Part shown: in pieces, positions 16,784 to 25,164 of the stretch
Layout: each line of letters opens with the position of its first letter
How positions within the stretch are numbered: the first letter of the stretch is position 1
Assembly (NCBI GenBank): GCA_946405205.1
Contig: CAMJGL010000004.1
Coordinates: 42,397 to 106,396 of the forward strand
From: F23-B02 sp946405205
GTDB taxonomy: Bacteria; Bacillota; Clostridia; Oscillospirales; Oscillospiraceae
Direction: 5' to 3'
Length of the DNA: 64,000 nt
Translations under genes and position numbers: made by a program
The notes under the pieces: model-generated
What the model was told of the DNA's origin: nothing
What the model saw: the letters and a program-made list of their open reading frames with translations, nothing else
Databases searched by the model: none

Positions 16784-17193
16784 AGTTGAAAGTTGAAAGA
16801 GTAAAGTTGATAGTTGCTATTCTTTCAAGGTTTTTAGGATAGATACCAGTATTTTTTCGATTTCAACACAATCCGAAATAATAGACTGATATTCTGTTTC
16901 AGATAAATAATCTGTTGCTTTTAAAAGTCTGAGCCAATACTTGGTTTCTGCGGTTTCCTTTAGGGATATGCTGAGCTTGGAAATAAAATCAGCTTTGCTT
17001 TGCGCCTGCTGCGATTCCGCGGCATTTGCACCGATACTTGTTCCCGAACGCAGGAGCTGTTTGGAAAGGACGTATTCTTTCTTCGCGCTGCGCAAATGCT
17101 TGCACAGTTTTACAATGCGAACCGCGAATTGGAAGCTCTTATCCTCGATAATGCTGTTCATAACTTTCAACTTTCCGCTTTCAATTTTCAACT
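16784..17193. mobile_element. 410-bp cassette with 32-nt imperfect inverted repeats around a four-helix-bundle gene
   Basis: The left end (16784-16815) and the reverse complement of the right end (17162-17193) match at 28 of 32 positions; both begin AGTTGAAA and end AGTT. The only gene inside is the four-helix-bundle gene at 16817-17161, which nearly fills the space. The unit starts eight bases after the tRNA remnant. No transposase is present, so any mobility would need help in trans. Confidence 0.55.
16817..17161 (-). CDS. Four-helix-bundle protein of the 23S rRNA intervening-sequence family
   Basis: A ~114-residue protein matching the small four-helix-bundle family first met as ORFs in 23S rRNA intervening sequences: FQFAVRIVKLCKHL at the start, then VLSKQLLRSGTSIGANAAESQQAQSKADFISKLSISLKE and ETKYWLRLL. 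Relatives include the Avd accessory proteins of diversity-generating retroelements. Function of stand-alone copies is unclear. The start MNSIIEDKSF at 17161 agrees with the usual family N-terminus. The 15 codons upstream are translation of the inverted repeat. Confidence 0.8.
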   Translation of the reverse strand: MNSIIEDKSFQFAVRIVKLCKHLRSAKKEYVLSKQLLRSGTSIGANAAESQQAQSKADFISKLSISLKETAETKYWLRLLKATDYLSETEYQSIISDCVEIEKILVSILKTLKE

Positions 17194-17277
17194 GCGCAGC
17201 AATCACTCAATCCCGCATATGCAGCAAATATAATAGCACAGCGCGTATTTTTTTGTCAATCTTATTCAAGCTGCCGA

Positions 17278-17306
17278 TTGACTTTTCATTTTTTAATAAT
17301 TAGAAT
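17278..17306 (+). promoter_or_regulatory. Promoter of the EamA transporter gene
   Basis: TTGACT (17278-17283), 17-base spacer, TAGAAT (17301-17306), about 30 bases before the ATG. Confidence 0.55.
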
Positions 17307-17339
17307 AATCCCGTTATCCCAAGACAGGGAGGTGGAGCA

Positions 17340-18221
17340 ATGAAAAACAAATATGTTATCTCCGTCATAGGCGCCGGAACGCTGTGGGGCTTTATGGGCT
17401 TTTTCCGCAGAACGCTTGACGCGATGGGCGTTTCCGCCATAGGCTGCATAGCGGTGAGATGCGTGTTCGCGGCTGCGTTTTTCGCCCTGACGATCCTCCT
17501 GTGCGACCGCAAGGCCTTCAGAGTTAAGCTGCGGGATTCTTGGATATTCATAGGCAGCGGAGTTATCTCCCTGCTGATATTCGGTGTCTGCTACTTCAGG
17601 GCCATGGACTACATGAGCCTGTCCGCCGCCGCGATACTGCTGTATACCGCGCCGTGCTTTGTTATTCTGATATCCGCGCCGCTGTTAAGGGAAAAGCTCA
17701 CCGGGCAGAAGCTTACGGCCATGGCGCTGGCCTTTGCGGGCTGCTGCCTCGTGTCGGGGATCGGTAGCGGAGGAGCGGTCATAACGCCCAAGGGCCTCGT
17801 CCTCGGCCTGAGCTCAGGTCTGTGCTATGCACTGTACAGCATATTCAGCCGCTTCGCCCTTAACCGCGGCTACTCCGCCCTGACCATAAACTTCTATTCC
17901 TGCCTGCTGGCTGGAGTAGGCGCGACCGTCATCGGCGGCACGGAATACATCGGCATCATCACCGCGAGCGCACCTGATTTTCTTTTCGCCGTTGCTACGG
18001 GATTTGCGACCTGCTTCCTGCCGTATCTGCTGTATACACGCGGCCTTGAGGGGCTTGAAAACGGCAAGGCCTCCATCATGGCCTCGATCGAGCCCGTGGT
18101 GGCAACGGTCGTCGGCGTCGTTATATATCACGAAACGCCGACGCTGATGAGCGCCGCCGGCGTGATACTCGTGCTGTCGGCCATCGTACTTCTCAATGTA
18201 AAAATCAAAGCAAAAACATGA
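17340..18221 (+). CDS. EamA/DMT-family transporter
   Basis: A 293-residue inner membrane protein with about ten helices in two EamA repeats. Typical elements are GTLWGFMGFFRRTL in helix 1, VRCVFAAAFFALTILL, and the second-repeat pattern ALYSIFSRFALNRGYSALTINFYSCLLAG followed by NGKASIMASIEPVVATVVGVVIYHE. Family members export amino acids, nucleobases or other metabolites; substrate not assignable. A strong GGGAGGTGGA ribosome site precedes the ATG. It stands alone between the tRNA islet and the convergent mogA gene. Confidence 0.85.
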   Translation: MKNKYVISVIGAGTLWGFMGFFRRTLDAMGVSAIGCIAVRCVFAAAFFALTILLCDRKAFRVKLRDSWIFIGSGVISLLIFGVCYFRAMDYMSLSAAAILLYTAPCFVILISAPLLREKLTGQKLTAMALAFAGCCLVSGIGSGGAVITPKGLVLGLSSGLCYALYSIFSRFALNRGYSALTINFYSCLLAGVGATVIGGTEYIGIITASAPDFLFAVATGFATCFLPYLLYTRGLEGLENGKASIMASIEPVVATVVGVVIYHETPTLMSAAGVILVLSAIVLLNVKIKAKT

Positions 18222-18234
18222 TAAAATATAAAAG

Positions 18235-18260
18235 CTGCCCGGACATCATCGTCCGGGCAG
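18235..18260. terminator. Bidirectional terminator between EamA gene and mogA
   Basis: CTGCCCGGAC (18235-18244) and GTCCGGGCAG (18251-18260) form a 10-bp stem followed by TTTTTT on the plus strand and by a T-rich tract on the minus strand. Confidence 0.85.
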
Positions 18261-18272
18261 TTTTTTACATTA

Positions 18273-18749
18273 TCAGTGTCCTCCGCCGGCTATCATGTGC
18301 ATGGCGTGCTCAAGCGTGCCGATGACTGCGCTGAGGTTTTCGCGTGCGGCCTTTTCGCTGCCGGGCAGATTGATTATCAGGCTCCTGCCGCGTATGCCCG
18401 CCACAGCGCGTGACATCATGGCGCGCGGCGTGATGCCGAGACTGTAGTAAAGCATGGCCTGAGGTATCGCGGGGACCTCTCTGTCTATAACGTCGCGGGT
18501 CGCCTCCGGAGTAACGTCGCGCAGGGAAAAGCCCGTACCGCCGGTGGAGATAACAATGTCTGCCCCTTGCTCCACGCATTTGGCGAGCTCGTCCGATATC
18601 TGGCTCCTGTTGTCGGGGACTATGCCGGTGTACACAACATCAAAGCCTGCATCCTTCAGCATTCCCGCCACCGCGGGGCCGCTGGTATCGACGCGTTCGC
18701 CGATGCTGCATTTGTCGCTGACCGTAATGACTGCTGCTTTGTAGCTCAT
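18273..18749 (-). CDS. mogA: MogA/MoaB-type molybdopterin adenylyltransferase
   Basis: A 158-residue protein that adenylylates molybdopterin before metal insertion. It has the family fold with ISTGGTGFSLRDVTPEA (nucleotide/pterin loop) and INLPGSEKAARENL near the C-terminus. Start 18749 has AGGAGG six bases before it. It is the last gene of the AOR operon, eleven bases after the MoeA-fusion stop, and so most likely serves tungstopterin synthesis for the AOR. Confidence 0.9.
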   Translation of the reverse strand: MSYKAAVITVSDKCSIGERVDTSGPAVAGMLKDAGFDVVYTGIVPDNRSQISDELAKCVEQGADIVISTGGTGFSLRDVTPEATRDVIDREVPAIPQAMLYYSLGITPRAMMSRAVAGIRGRSLIINLPGSEKAARENLSAVIGTLEHAMHMIAGGGH

Positions 18750-18759
18750 AAGAACCCTC

Positions 18760-20670
18760 CTAAAACCTCTCCCGCACCTCGCCGGGCCTGTCCACTGTAT
18801 AGCCGCCCATATCCGTAAGGCGCTGCCTGAATTTATCGCTTTTCATGATTTCAATGAGCTTCTGCACCATCGGAGTATCCCATGCGTGATCGGGTATGAG
18901 CAGGTCGTACTGCTCGACGCAGACCGGGATGAAATCAAGGTCATACATACTTGCCGCCGAGTAAATGCCCAGTCCCGCATCGGCGCTGCCTGCGGCTATC
19001 TGCGCCGCGACCGCCGTGTGCGTCAGCTCCTCGCGCTCATAGCCGTACAGCTTATCCGTCTCCAAACCTTTCGTTTTGCACAGATAGTCAAGCAGCACGC
19101 GGGTTCCGGAACCCCTCTGCCGGTTTACATAACTTATGTTTCCCCTGAACATATCCTCAAGGCAGGAGATGCCGAGGGGGTTGTTTTTCTGCACCATGAT
19201 GCCCTGAGTTCGCCCGACGCACTCGACAAGGCGCACACCGCCGTTGGGGAAATACCGCTTTATGTAGGCGGTGTTGTAGCTGCCGTCGGATTCGTTGAGC
19301 AGGTGACAGCCGGCGGCGTGGGCTTCGCCGCGGCGGACGGCCATGATGCCGCCCATGGAGCCGACGTGGGAAGAGCTCATGTAAAGCTCCCCGCAGCTTT
19401 GATGGAGCATATTCCCGAGCTCATCGAGCAGAGGATCGTGGCTGCCGATAACGACAAGGCTCGCTTCAAGCTCCGCCTTCGGGCGCAGCAGCCGGACGCT
19501 GACCTCGGTGCCTGCCTCCATGCCCTCGCAGCCCTGCGGTATCTCAAGGATTCCGTCGGCCTTCATGAAAGAGGACACGACGCCTGCGCCTCGGTTGAGG
19601 GGAGAGGCGATTAGCTTACCGCCCACGCAGCCCATGCGCACGCGCACAAACTCCCTGTATTTAAGTCCGGAGACCACGGGACGGGACAAAACGGCGGATA
19701 CGAGCTCCGCGCTGTCCTTTTTCGTGCCGCAGAGGAGCTCCAGAATGGGCTTTAAAAATTCTTCGATCACGATTATCCCCGAAACGGGATAGCCCGGAAC
19801 GCCGAGGACGGGCTTCGGGCCGGAATAGCCCAGTATGGCGGGCTTGCCGGGCTTTATTGCTATGCCGTGGTACAGGACCCCGCCCAGCTCGCGTATTATT
19901 GACACAGAGTAGTCGTCACGTCCGGCGGAGGAGCCGGCGTTCAGCAAAACGGCGTCGCAGGTCTCTATCGCGTCGCTTAGAGTCGCTTTAAGAAGCTCCG
20001 GCTTGTCCGGAACGATGGGGTATACCTTGCTTACGCCGCCCCACTTTTCCACCATCGCGGAGAATATGGAGGAGTTAAACTCCAGAATATCGCCGGGTTT
20101 GGGGTCGGACGTGGGAGGAACGACCTCGTCGCCCGTGGGGATAATGCCGACGACGGGCTTTTTAATAACGCTTATCTCAAGGCAGCCGCCCGCGATCATC
20201 GCGCCTATCGCCGCGGGGCTTATTTCCACACCGGCCGGCAGCAGCATTTCGCCGGCGCATATATCCTCGCCTATCTGCCTGACGTGCTGCCACGGCGCGG
20301 CGGAGGAGTAAAGCGTCACAGAGCCGTCGTCGTTTTTAATAACGTCCTCTATCATGATAACGGCGTCGCAGCCCTCGGGTAGCGGGTCGCCCGTGTCGAC
20401 CGCGATGTACTGCTGCGCGGTCAGAGTGACGGGGGTGGTCTCGCCCGCGCCGAAGGTAAGCCTCGCGTCAAGGGCGATACCGTCCATCGCGCAGGCGTGA
20501 TAGTGCGGCGAGCATATGCGGGCGTACACGGGCTCGGCGGTGATGCGCCCGCAGGAGCCGGAGGCGCATATGCGCTCGGCCTTGGGGCTCATGCCGAGCT
20601 CCCTGAGCTTTTCAAGATATTCGCTTTTTGCCTGCTCGAGCGGCGTATTGGTAAGATACTCAAAAGCCAT
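18760..20670 (-). CDS. MoeA-like protein fused to C-terminal periplasmic-binding-type domain
   Basis: Residues 1 to ~400 are a MoeA molybdotransferase: IAVDTGDPLPEGCDAVIMIED, GIIPTGDEV, NAGSSAGRDDY and GVPGYPVSG. Residues ~410-636 are a type II binding-protein domain (GSHDPLLDELGNMLHQ, SYVNRQRGSGTRVLLDYL), as in the LysR/PBP-like domain fused to MoeA in many anaerobes. The MoeA part inserts metal into adenylated pterin. The added domain probably senses or holds molybdate or tungstate, but this is inference. It starts just after the second moeA stop. Confidence 0.88.
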   Translation of the reverse strand: MAFEYLTNTPLEQAKSEYLEKLRELGMSPKAERICASGSCGRITAEPVYARICSPHYHACAMDGIALDARLTFGAGETTPVTLTAQQYIAVDTGDPLPEGCDAVIMIEDVIKNDDGSVTLYSSAAPWQHVRQIGEDICAGEMLLPAGVEISPAAIGAMIAGGCLEISVIKKPVVGIIPTGDEVVPPTSDPKPGDILEFNSSIFSAMVEKWGGVSKVYPIVPDKPELLKATLSDAIETCDAVLLNAGSSAGRDDYSVSIIRELGGVLYHGIAIKPGKPAILGYSGPKPVLGVPGYPVSGIIVIEEFLKPILELLCGTKKDSAELVSAVLSRPVVSGLKYREFVRVRMGCVGGKLIASPLNRGAGVVSSFMKADGILEIPQGCEGMEAGTEVSVRLLRPKAELEASLVVIGSHDPLLDELGNMLHQSCGELYMSSSHVGSMGGIMAVRRGEAHAAGCHLLNESDGSYNTAYIKRYFPNGGVRLVECVGRTQGIMVQKNNPLGISCLEDMFRGNISYVNRQRGSGTRVLLDYLCKTKGLETDKLYGYEREELTHTAVAAQIAAGSADAGLGIYSAASMYDLDFIPVCVEQYDLLIPDHAWDTPMVQKLIEIMKSDKFRQRLTDMGGYTVDRPGEVRERF

Positions 20671-20673
20671 TCT

Positions 20674-21888
20674 CTACCTCAGAAAAACGGTTATTTCATC
20701 GCCCTTTGCACAGCCCTCGCTGTCTCTGGGGATGCAGAAATATCCGTCGCAGCCTGCAAGGGAGCTGATAAGCCCTGATTTGCTGCGAACGGGTCTTGCG
20801 TATAATTTGCCGCCTGCCTCGGACAGTACGACGCCTAAGTACTGGGCCCTGCCGTGATTTGCGCTGACGGCCTCGGTCAGCCGTGCCGAAACGCTGAAAA
20901 TGCGCGGCTTTATGCCGAGCATGACGGCGATGAGCTCCTTAACGAAGATATCGGTGACGAAAAAGGCGGCGGCGGGGTGCCCGGGCAGGCCGATAACGGG
21001 CTTGGAGCCGATCTTGCCGATGATGGTGGGCTTGCCGGGCTTCATGGCGATACCGTGCAGCAAAAGCGTGCCCAGCTCCTCGATGACGGCGCAGGTGGAG
21101 TCCATCTGCCCCACGGAGCTGCCGCCGGATATGAGCAGGACGTCGCAGCCGTCAAGCCGGCCGACTATGGACTCCCTGAGCTTCATATAACCGTCCCTTA
21201 CGATGCCGAAGCACCTTGCCTCGGCGCCGCAGAGCTCGACCGACGCCGCCAGCATATCGGAATTGACATCCCGCACCTGACCTGCCTCCGGCCTTTGCGA
21301 CACCGGAACAAGCTCGTCGCCGGTGGAGATTATGCCCACCACGGGGCGCTTTTTGAGCTTTACCCCGCAAATTCCAAGGGCGGCGAGCGCACCGATATCC
21401 TCGGCGCGCAGGACTCTTCCGGCTCTTATGACGGTTTTCCCGGGAAATACGTCATCGCCGCGGTAGATTATATTGTTCCCGGGAGCGGCGGACTTGAGAA
21501 TGCCTATCTCCTCGTTGCCGTAGCTTTCGCCGTGCTCGATCATGACCATGGCGTCGGCTCCCTCGGGTATCTCGCCGCCGGTGGGGACATAGGCGCACTC
21601 GCCCCCGCGCAGGACGATACCGGAGGCCTTTCCCATGCCGACTATGCCGCGCAGCTTCAGTATTGCGGGCATGGAGTCGGAGCAGCCGAAGGTGTCGGAC
21701 GCTCTGACGGCGTAACCGTCAACGGTGCTGCGGTCAAAATCGGGAACATATTCATTCGCCGTGATATCCTCGGCCAAAACTCTGCCAAGGCAAGCCGACA
21801 AGGGCAGCACCTCCGTTTCGGCGGTGCTGCCCGCAAATTCGCGGCGTATTATATTCAGCGCCTCTTCGGGCGTACAAACATTAAGCAT
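20674..21888 (-). CDS. moeA: Molybdopterin molybdenumtransferase MoeA
   Basis: A 404-residue MoeA without extra domains. Motifs: YVPTGGEIPEGADAMVMIEHGE, GIISTGDELVP, ISGGSSVGQMDST and GLPGHPAAAFFV. It transfers molybdate or, in this setting, tungstate onto MPT-AMP. Two MoeA proteins side by side, differing in the C-terminal fusion, suggest a division of labour, possibly one per metal. Start six bases from the upstream ferredoxin stop with a weak ribosome site, so coupling is likely. Confidence 0.9.
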   Translation of the reverse strand: MLNVCTPEEALNIIRREFAGSTAETEVLPLSACLGRVLAEDITANEYVPDFDRSTVDGYAVRASDTFGCSDSMPAILKLRGIVGMGKASGIVLRGGECAYVPTGGEIPEGADAMVMIEHGESYGNEEIGILKSAAPGNNIIYRGDDVFPGKTVIRAGRVLRAEDIGALAALGICGVKLKKRPVVGIISTGDELVPVSQRPEAGQVRDVNSDMLAASVELCGAEARCFGIVRDGYMKLRESIVGRLDGCDVLLISGGSSVGQMDSTCAVIEELGTLLLHGIAMKPGKPTIIGKIGSKPVIGLPGHPAAAFFVTDIFVKELIAVMLGIKPRIFSVSARLTEAVSANHGRAQYLGVVLSEAGGKLYARPVRSKSGLISSLAGCDGYFCIPRDSEGCAKGDEITVFLR

Positions 21889-21894
21889 ATCTAT

Positions 21895-22314
21895 TCATAC
21901 CATGTCGATGGCACCGACCGGACAGCGTCCGGCGCACATACCGCAGCCCATACATTTTTCCGTTTCCGCGAGAAAGGCGAAGGTGTTAAGATCGCCGGGC
22001 GCACGGGGCTTTGAGATGGCCAGCGCGTATTCGGGGCATACCTCGACGCAGAGCATACAGCCCGTGCATTTATCAAGGTCGATGGAGGGCGACTTCCACT
22101 TGCTGACGGGGACATATCTTGCGGTCACGCCCTTGTCGTCAATGACCGCGGACTTTTCGCAGATATTGCCGCAGTGCCCGCAGGAAACGCAGAGATCCTG
22201 ATCGACCTCGCAGCGGATGTGTCCGCCGTCTCGCAGGACGATGACCGCGCCCGCGGCGCAGCGCTCGGCGCATTTTTCGCAGTCGATGCAGTTTTCGTTA
22301 AATGTGTACGGCAT
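21895..22314 (-). CDS. Polyferredoxin with four [4Fe-4S] motifs (copy 1)
   Basis: A 139-residue electron carrier with 16 cluster cysteines: CIDCEKCAERC, CVSCGHCGNIC, CTGCMLCVEVC and CMGCGMCAGRC. The first two motifs lack the usual proline after the last Cys, the last two keep it (CPEYAL, CPVGAI). It lies in the AOR operon and probably carries electrons to or from the AOR. It is a paralogue of the next gene and starts with AGGAGG at the right distance. Confidence 0.88.
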   Translation of the reverse strand: MPYTFNENCIDCEKCAERCAAGAVIVLRDGGHIRCEVDQDLCVSCGHCGNICEKSAVIDDKGVTARYVPVSKWKSPSIDLDKCTGCMLCVEVCPEYALAISKPRAPGDLNTFAFLAETEKCMGCGMCAGRCPVGAIDMV

Positions 22315-22323
22315 CGTTGCCTC

Positions 22324-22746
22324 CTATATGCGCGGGATCATGCTGATAGCCTTTATGGGACAGCGCTTCATGCACTTTTCGCAGCCAATGCAGACCGAGG
22401 GGTCGGCGAGAAACGCGTGTGTGCGTATATCGCCTCGAAACTGCGGCTTGCTTATCTCCAGCGCGTACATGGGGCAGACGTCCACGCACAGCGAGCAGCC
22501 CGTGCATTTATCCTCATCCACGGAGGGCATGTTCCAGTCCTCCCATGAGCAGAAGGTGGTCAGTCTGCCGTTGTCGTCGTAAACCGCTTCGTTTTCACAG
22601 AAATCGGCGCACAGCCCGCAGGATACGCAGATCTCGGGGTCGATAGAGTGCTTCTTGTACTGCTCGCCGCTGATGGCCTGAGTGGGACAAGCGGCCGAAC
22701 AGGCGTCGCAGCCGGTGCATTTTTCCTTGTTTATACTGTATGCCAT
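22324..22746 (-). CDS. Polyferredoxin with four [4Fe-4S] motifs (copy 2)
   Basis: A 140-residue paralogue of the preceding ferredoxin with the same layout: CTGCDACSAACPTQAI, CVSCGLCADFCENEAV, CTGCSLCVDVCPMYAL, CIGCEKCMKRCPIKAI. The shared spacing and the common ISKP-x6-LNTFAFLA/IRTHAFLA segment between motifs 3 and 4 point to tandem duplication. Likely AOR redox partner, as for copy 1. Two bases separate it from the MoaD-like gene. Confidence 0.88.
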   Translation of the reverse strand: MAYSINKEKCTGCDACSAACPTQAISGEQYKKHSIDPEICVSCGLCADFCENEAVYDDNGRLTTFCSWEDWNMPSVDEDKCTGCSLCVDVCPMYALEISKPQFRGDIRTHAFLADPSVCIGCEKCMKRCPIKAISMIPRI

Positions 22747-22748
22747 AA

Positions 22749-23003
22749 TCAGCCTCCTGCGACCGCGGGGACGAGGAACAGGGTGTCTCCGTCCTGAAGC
22801 TGAGCCTTCATACCGACCTGTTTGCCGTTTAATGAAACGATGCAGCCTTTAAGATCCTTCATCGTGAGCGCGGTCTGCGGGTCGCGCTTTTTTACCTCGT
22901 CCATTATGATGGGGAAGATATCCTTGACGGAGCTTACGTCAAGGCTCATCTCTTTGATCCCGCTGTCAAGGCGGAAGGTTCCGAACAGTTTTACAGTGAC
23001 CAT
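22749..23003 (-). CDS. MoaD/ThiS-family sulfur carrier
   Basis: An 84-residue beta-grasp protein ending in the diagnostic Gly-Gly (LVPAVAGG) that is thiocarboxylated to deliver sulfur to molybdopterin. Placement directly after the AOR gene is common for tungsten oxidoreductases and suggests it serves this pterin. No MoaE, MoaA or MoaC lies in the window. Start has GGAGGAG immediately upstream. Confidence 0.88.
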   Translation of the reverse strand: MVTVKLFGTFRLDSGIKEMSLDVSSVKDIFPIIMDEVKKRDPQTALTMKDLKGCIVSLNGKQVGMKAQLQDGDTLFLVPAVAGG

Positions 23004-23012
23004 GGCTCCTCC

Positions 23013-24932
23013 TCAAATAATCTTCATTTTTCTGAGCTTTGCCTCGGTGGGCAGCCCGTTTTTGTCCCAGCCTCTTGCTTCGTAGTAGACCTTTTTCATG
23101 ACCTCAAGAGGTACCTTGGTGCTGGGATCCTTGGGATCCTGCGGGACGTTGGTCAGACGCTTGGGCAGAGTGTCCATGGCGGCGCTGACGCCGAATTTGG
23201 CGTTGACGGCGCGCTCGACGTTGTAGCTCCTTTCGCCGGCGCGGATAAACCCGGCCAGATTGCACTTCATACCTGTCGCGTATTCTATCGCCTTTGTGTG
23301 GGGCAGAAGGAACAGGTGGAAGGATGCTATCTCGGGAAATTTATTCAAAATGCGCACGACGGGGCCGAGGTAGGGGATGACCTTGTTGACGGCCTTCGTG
23401 ACAACGCTGTTGGGCTTGGAAATGAGAAAGCTGGGGAATACGGCGTATGAGGTGAACAGACACTGTCCGGTCATGGAAACGGACTCCATAAGGTCCTGCA
23501 TTACCATGCACAGGTCGGCTTTTGCGTGCGGAGTCTGCGGGTCGGCGTTAAGTCCGAGGTTTTCGACGATGACCAGATAACCGCCGTTAAGGTGGCAGCC
23601 GCCTCGGTTGGATACCGCGTAGCCGAGACCCTGACCGACGGAGCGGCGGGGCTCGTAGGCCGCGAGCTCCAGACCCTTGGACTGGATGGCAAAGTCCTTG
23701 CCGCCGTATTTTTCGCTGAGCCAGCGGCTGCCCTCGGCAAGCTCGTTGCCTATGCCGCGCCGGTATGCGATATTCTCAAAGGTCTTTGAAATGTTGGCGG
23801 TCTTGCCGAAGGACAGGCCGTTTTTCCACAGTCCCTGCTCGTTTGCCTCCATGGCCCAGGCAAGAGTGCTGGAGGCGGAAATGGTGTCCATGCCGAGCTC
23901 GTCAAGCTCATAGTTCCACTTGAGTATAAGCTCAAGGTTATCGTTCATTATGCCGCCGCCGAGAAGACCGAGGGTCTCAAGCTCGGGGCCTTTTACCTCT
24001 TGACCTTCAACATTGACGGTGCGTGCACACTTGATGGGGCAGGACATACAGCCCTTGTTTACGATATTGTAATCCTCCGCAAGTACCTCGCCGCTTACCT
24101 TGTCAAAGTGCTCGAACTGGCCGTAGTTGTAGTTTTTGGTGGACAGGATGCCGCGCATCTGCATGGGGCTGACAAGTCCGGCGGTGCCCATTTTGGGGAG
24201 CTGGTTGCCGGTGAGCGGATGCTTGCGCAGGGTCTCCGTCCATTTCTGATAGAGCTTTGTCGTTTTTTCGGGATCAAATACCGGCACCTCGTGATTTCCG
24301 GTAGCGACCATGGCTTTGAGATTTTTCGAGCCGAACACAGCGCCGACGCCGGCGCGTCCTGCTGCTCGCTCGCCGCTTATGACGGCGGCGTATTTGACCA
24401 TATTCTCACCCGCGGGGCCGATGGAAAGCATGCCGCACTTGACCCTGCATTTGCGGGCCTCGTTCATCCTGCGCTGAAGCTCCTCCTGCGACTGCGAAAC
24501 CTTCATGCCCCAGAGGTCTCCGGCTTCGTGGAAGAAAAACTTGTCGTTTTTTATCTCTATCCAGGTTGGTACTGCGCACTTGCCGCGGATGACCAGCGCG
24601 TCTATACCCGCTTTCTTGAGATAGTACCCGAAATTTCCGCCGCAGTTCGAGGAGGTGGTTATCCCGGTCAGCGGGGAGAGGGTGGATATGTTGAAGCGGT
24701 TGGAGCAGGGCGCACCCGTGCCGGTGAGCGGCCCGGTTGAAACGATTATGAGATTATCCTCCGAAAAGGCAGTCTCCTTGCCGGTGAAATTATCGAACAT
24801 GATCTTTGAGGCCATAGCCTTAGCGCCTATGTAAAGCTCACGGTCTTCATCCGACCATGGGTATTCGGTGACGAGCGACTTACTCAGGTCAACCATTAAG
24901 ACCTTCCCCATATATCCCGCGTATTTTGTCAT
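23013..24932 (-). CDS. aor: Tungsten-containing aldehyde:ferredoxin oxidoreductase
   Basis: A 639-residue AOR-family protein. The N-terminal domain includes GPLTGTGAPCSNRFNISTLSPLTG and SNCGGNFGYYLKKAGID, the pterin-binding region. The [4Fe-4S] ligands are in CMSCPIKC with a later cysteine (CHLNGGY or the C-terminal half). AGRAGVGAVFGSKNLKA and ELETLGLLGGGIMNDN are family hallmarks. The enzyme interconverts aldehydes and carboxylic acids with ferredoxin. It is the first gene of the operon and diverges from tupABC. The exact aldehyde is unknown. Confidence 0.93.
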   Translation of the reverse strand: MTKYAGYMGKVLMVDLSKSLVTEYPWSDEDRELYIGAKAMASKIMFDNFTGKETAFSEDNLIIVSTGPLTGTGAPCSNRFNISTLSPLTGITTSSNCGGNFGYYLKKAGIDALVIRGKCAVPTWIEIKNDKFFFHEAGDLWGMKVSQSQEELQRRMNEARKCRVKCGMLSIGPAGENMVKYAAVISGERAAGRAGVGAVFGSKNLKAMVATGNHEVPVFDPEKTTKLYQKWTETLRKHPLTGNQLPKMGTAGLVSPMQMRGILSTKNYNYGQFEHFDKVSGEVLAEDYNIVNKGCMSCPIKCARTVNVEGQEVKGPELETLGLLGGGIMNDNLELILKWNYELDELGMDTISASSTLAWAMEANEQGLWKNGLSFGKTANISKTFENIAYRRGIGNELAEGSRWLSEKYGGKDFAIQSKGLELAAYEPRRSVGQGLGYAVSNRGGCHLNGGYLVIVENLGLNADPQTPHAKADLCMVMQDLMESVSMTGQCLFTSYAVFPSFLISKPNSVVTKAVNKVIPYLGPVVRILNKFPEIASFHLFLLPHTKAIEYATGMKCNLAGFIRAGERSYNVERAVNAKFGVSAAMDTLPKRLTNVPQDPKDPSTKVPLEVMKKVYYEARGWDKNGLPTEAKLRKMKII

Positions 24933-24967
24933 TCAGAGCCCCTCTTTTCCAGTTAAAGTTTCCTGAT

Positions 24968-25000
24968 ACTATAATAATATAGTTCTTTTACGAGTAAAAG
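24968..25000. promoter_or_regulatory. Two adjacent palindromes over the aor promoter
   Basis: ACTATA-ATAA-TATAGT (24968-24983) and CTTTTAC-GA-GTAAAAG (24985-25000) are both perfectly symmetric. On the minus strand they cover a plausible aor promoter, -35 TTGCTT (near 24996-25001) and -10 TATATT/TATTAT. They look like operators for a dimeric regulator, but no binding protein can be named. Confidence 0.45.
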
Positions 25001-25084
25001 CAAAATATTGCACAATCAATAAAAACAGAAGTGAATTGTCAGTACTTACAAAAAATATATGCCATATTTGTACATATTACAGGT

Positions 25085-25113
25085 TTGACCGACGCTTCTT
25101 TTGCCATTATACT
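25085..25113 (+). promoter_or_regulatory. Promoter of tupABC
   Basis: TTGACC (25085-25090), 17-base spacer and TATACT (25108-25113), 50 bases before the tupA start. Confidence 0.7.
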
Positions 25114-25164
25114 GGATGTATACGGAAATTCCAACCTAAATATTTAAAAGGAGCATAAAAAGCA

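Noticed and set aside
16817..17161. Diversity-generating retroelement, because the four-helix-bundle protein is Avd-like
   Set aside because: No reverse transcriptase, template repeat or variable repeat is nearby.
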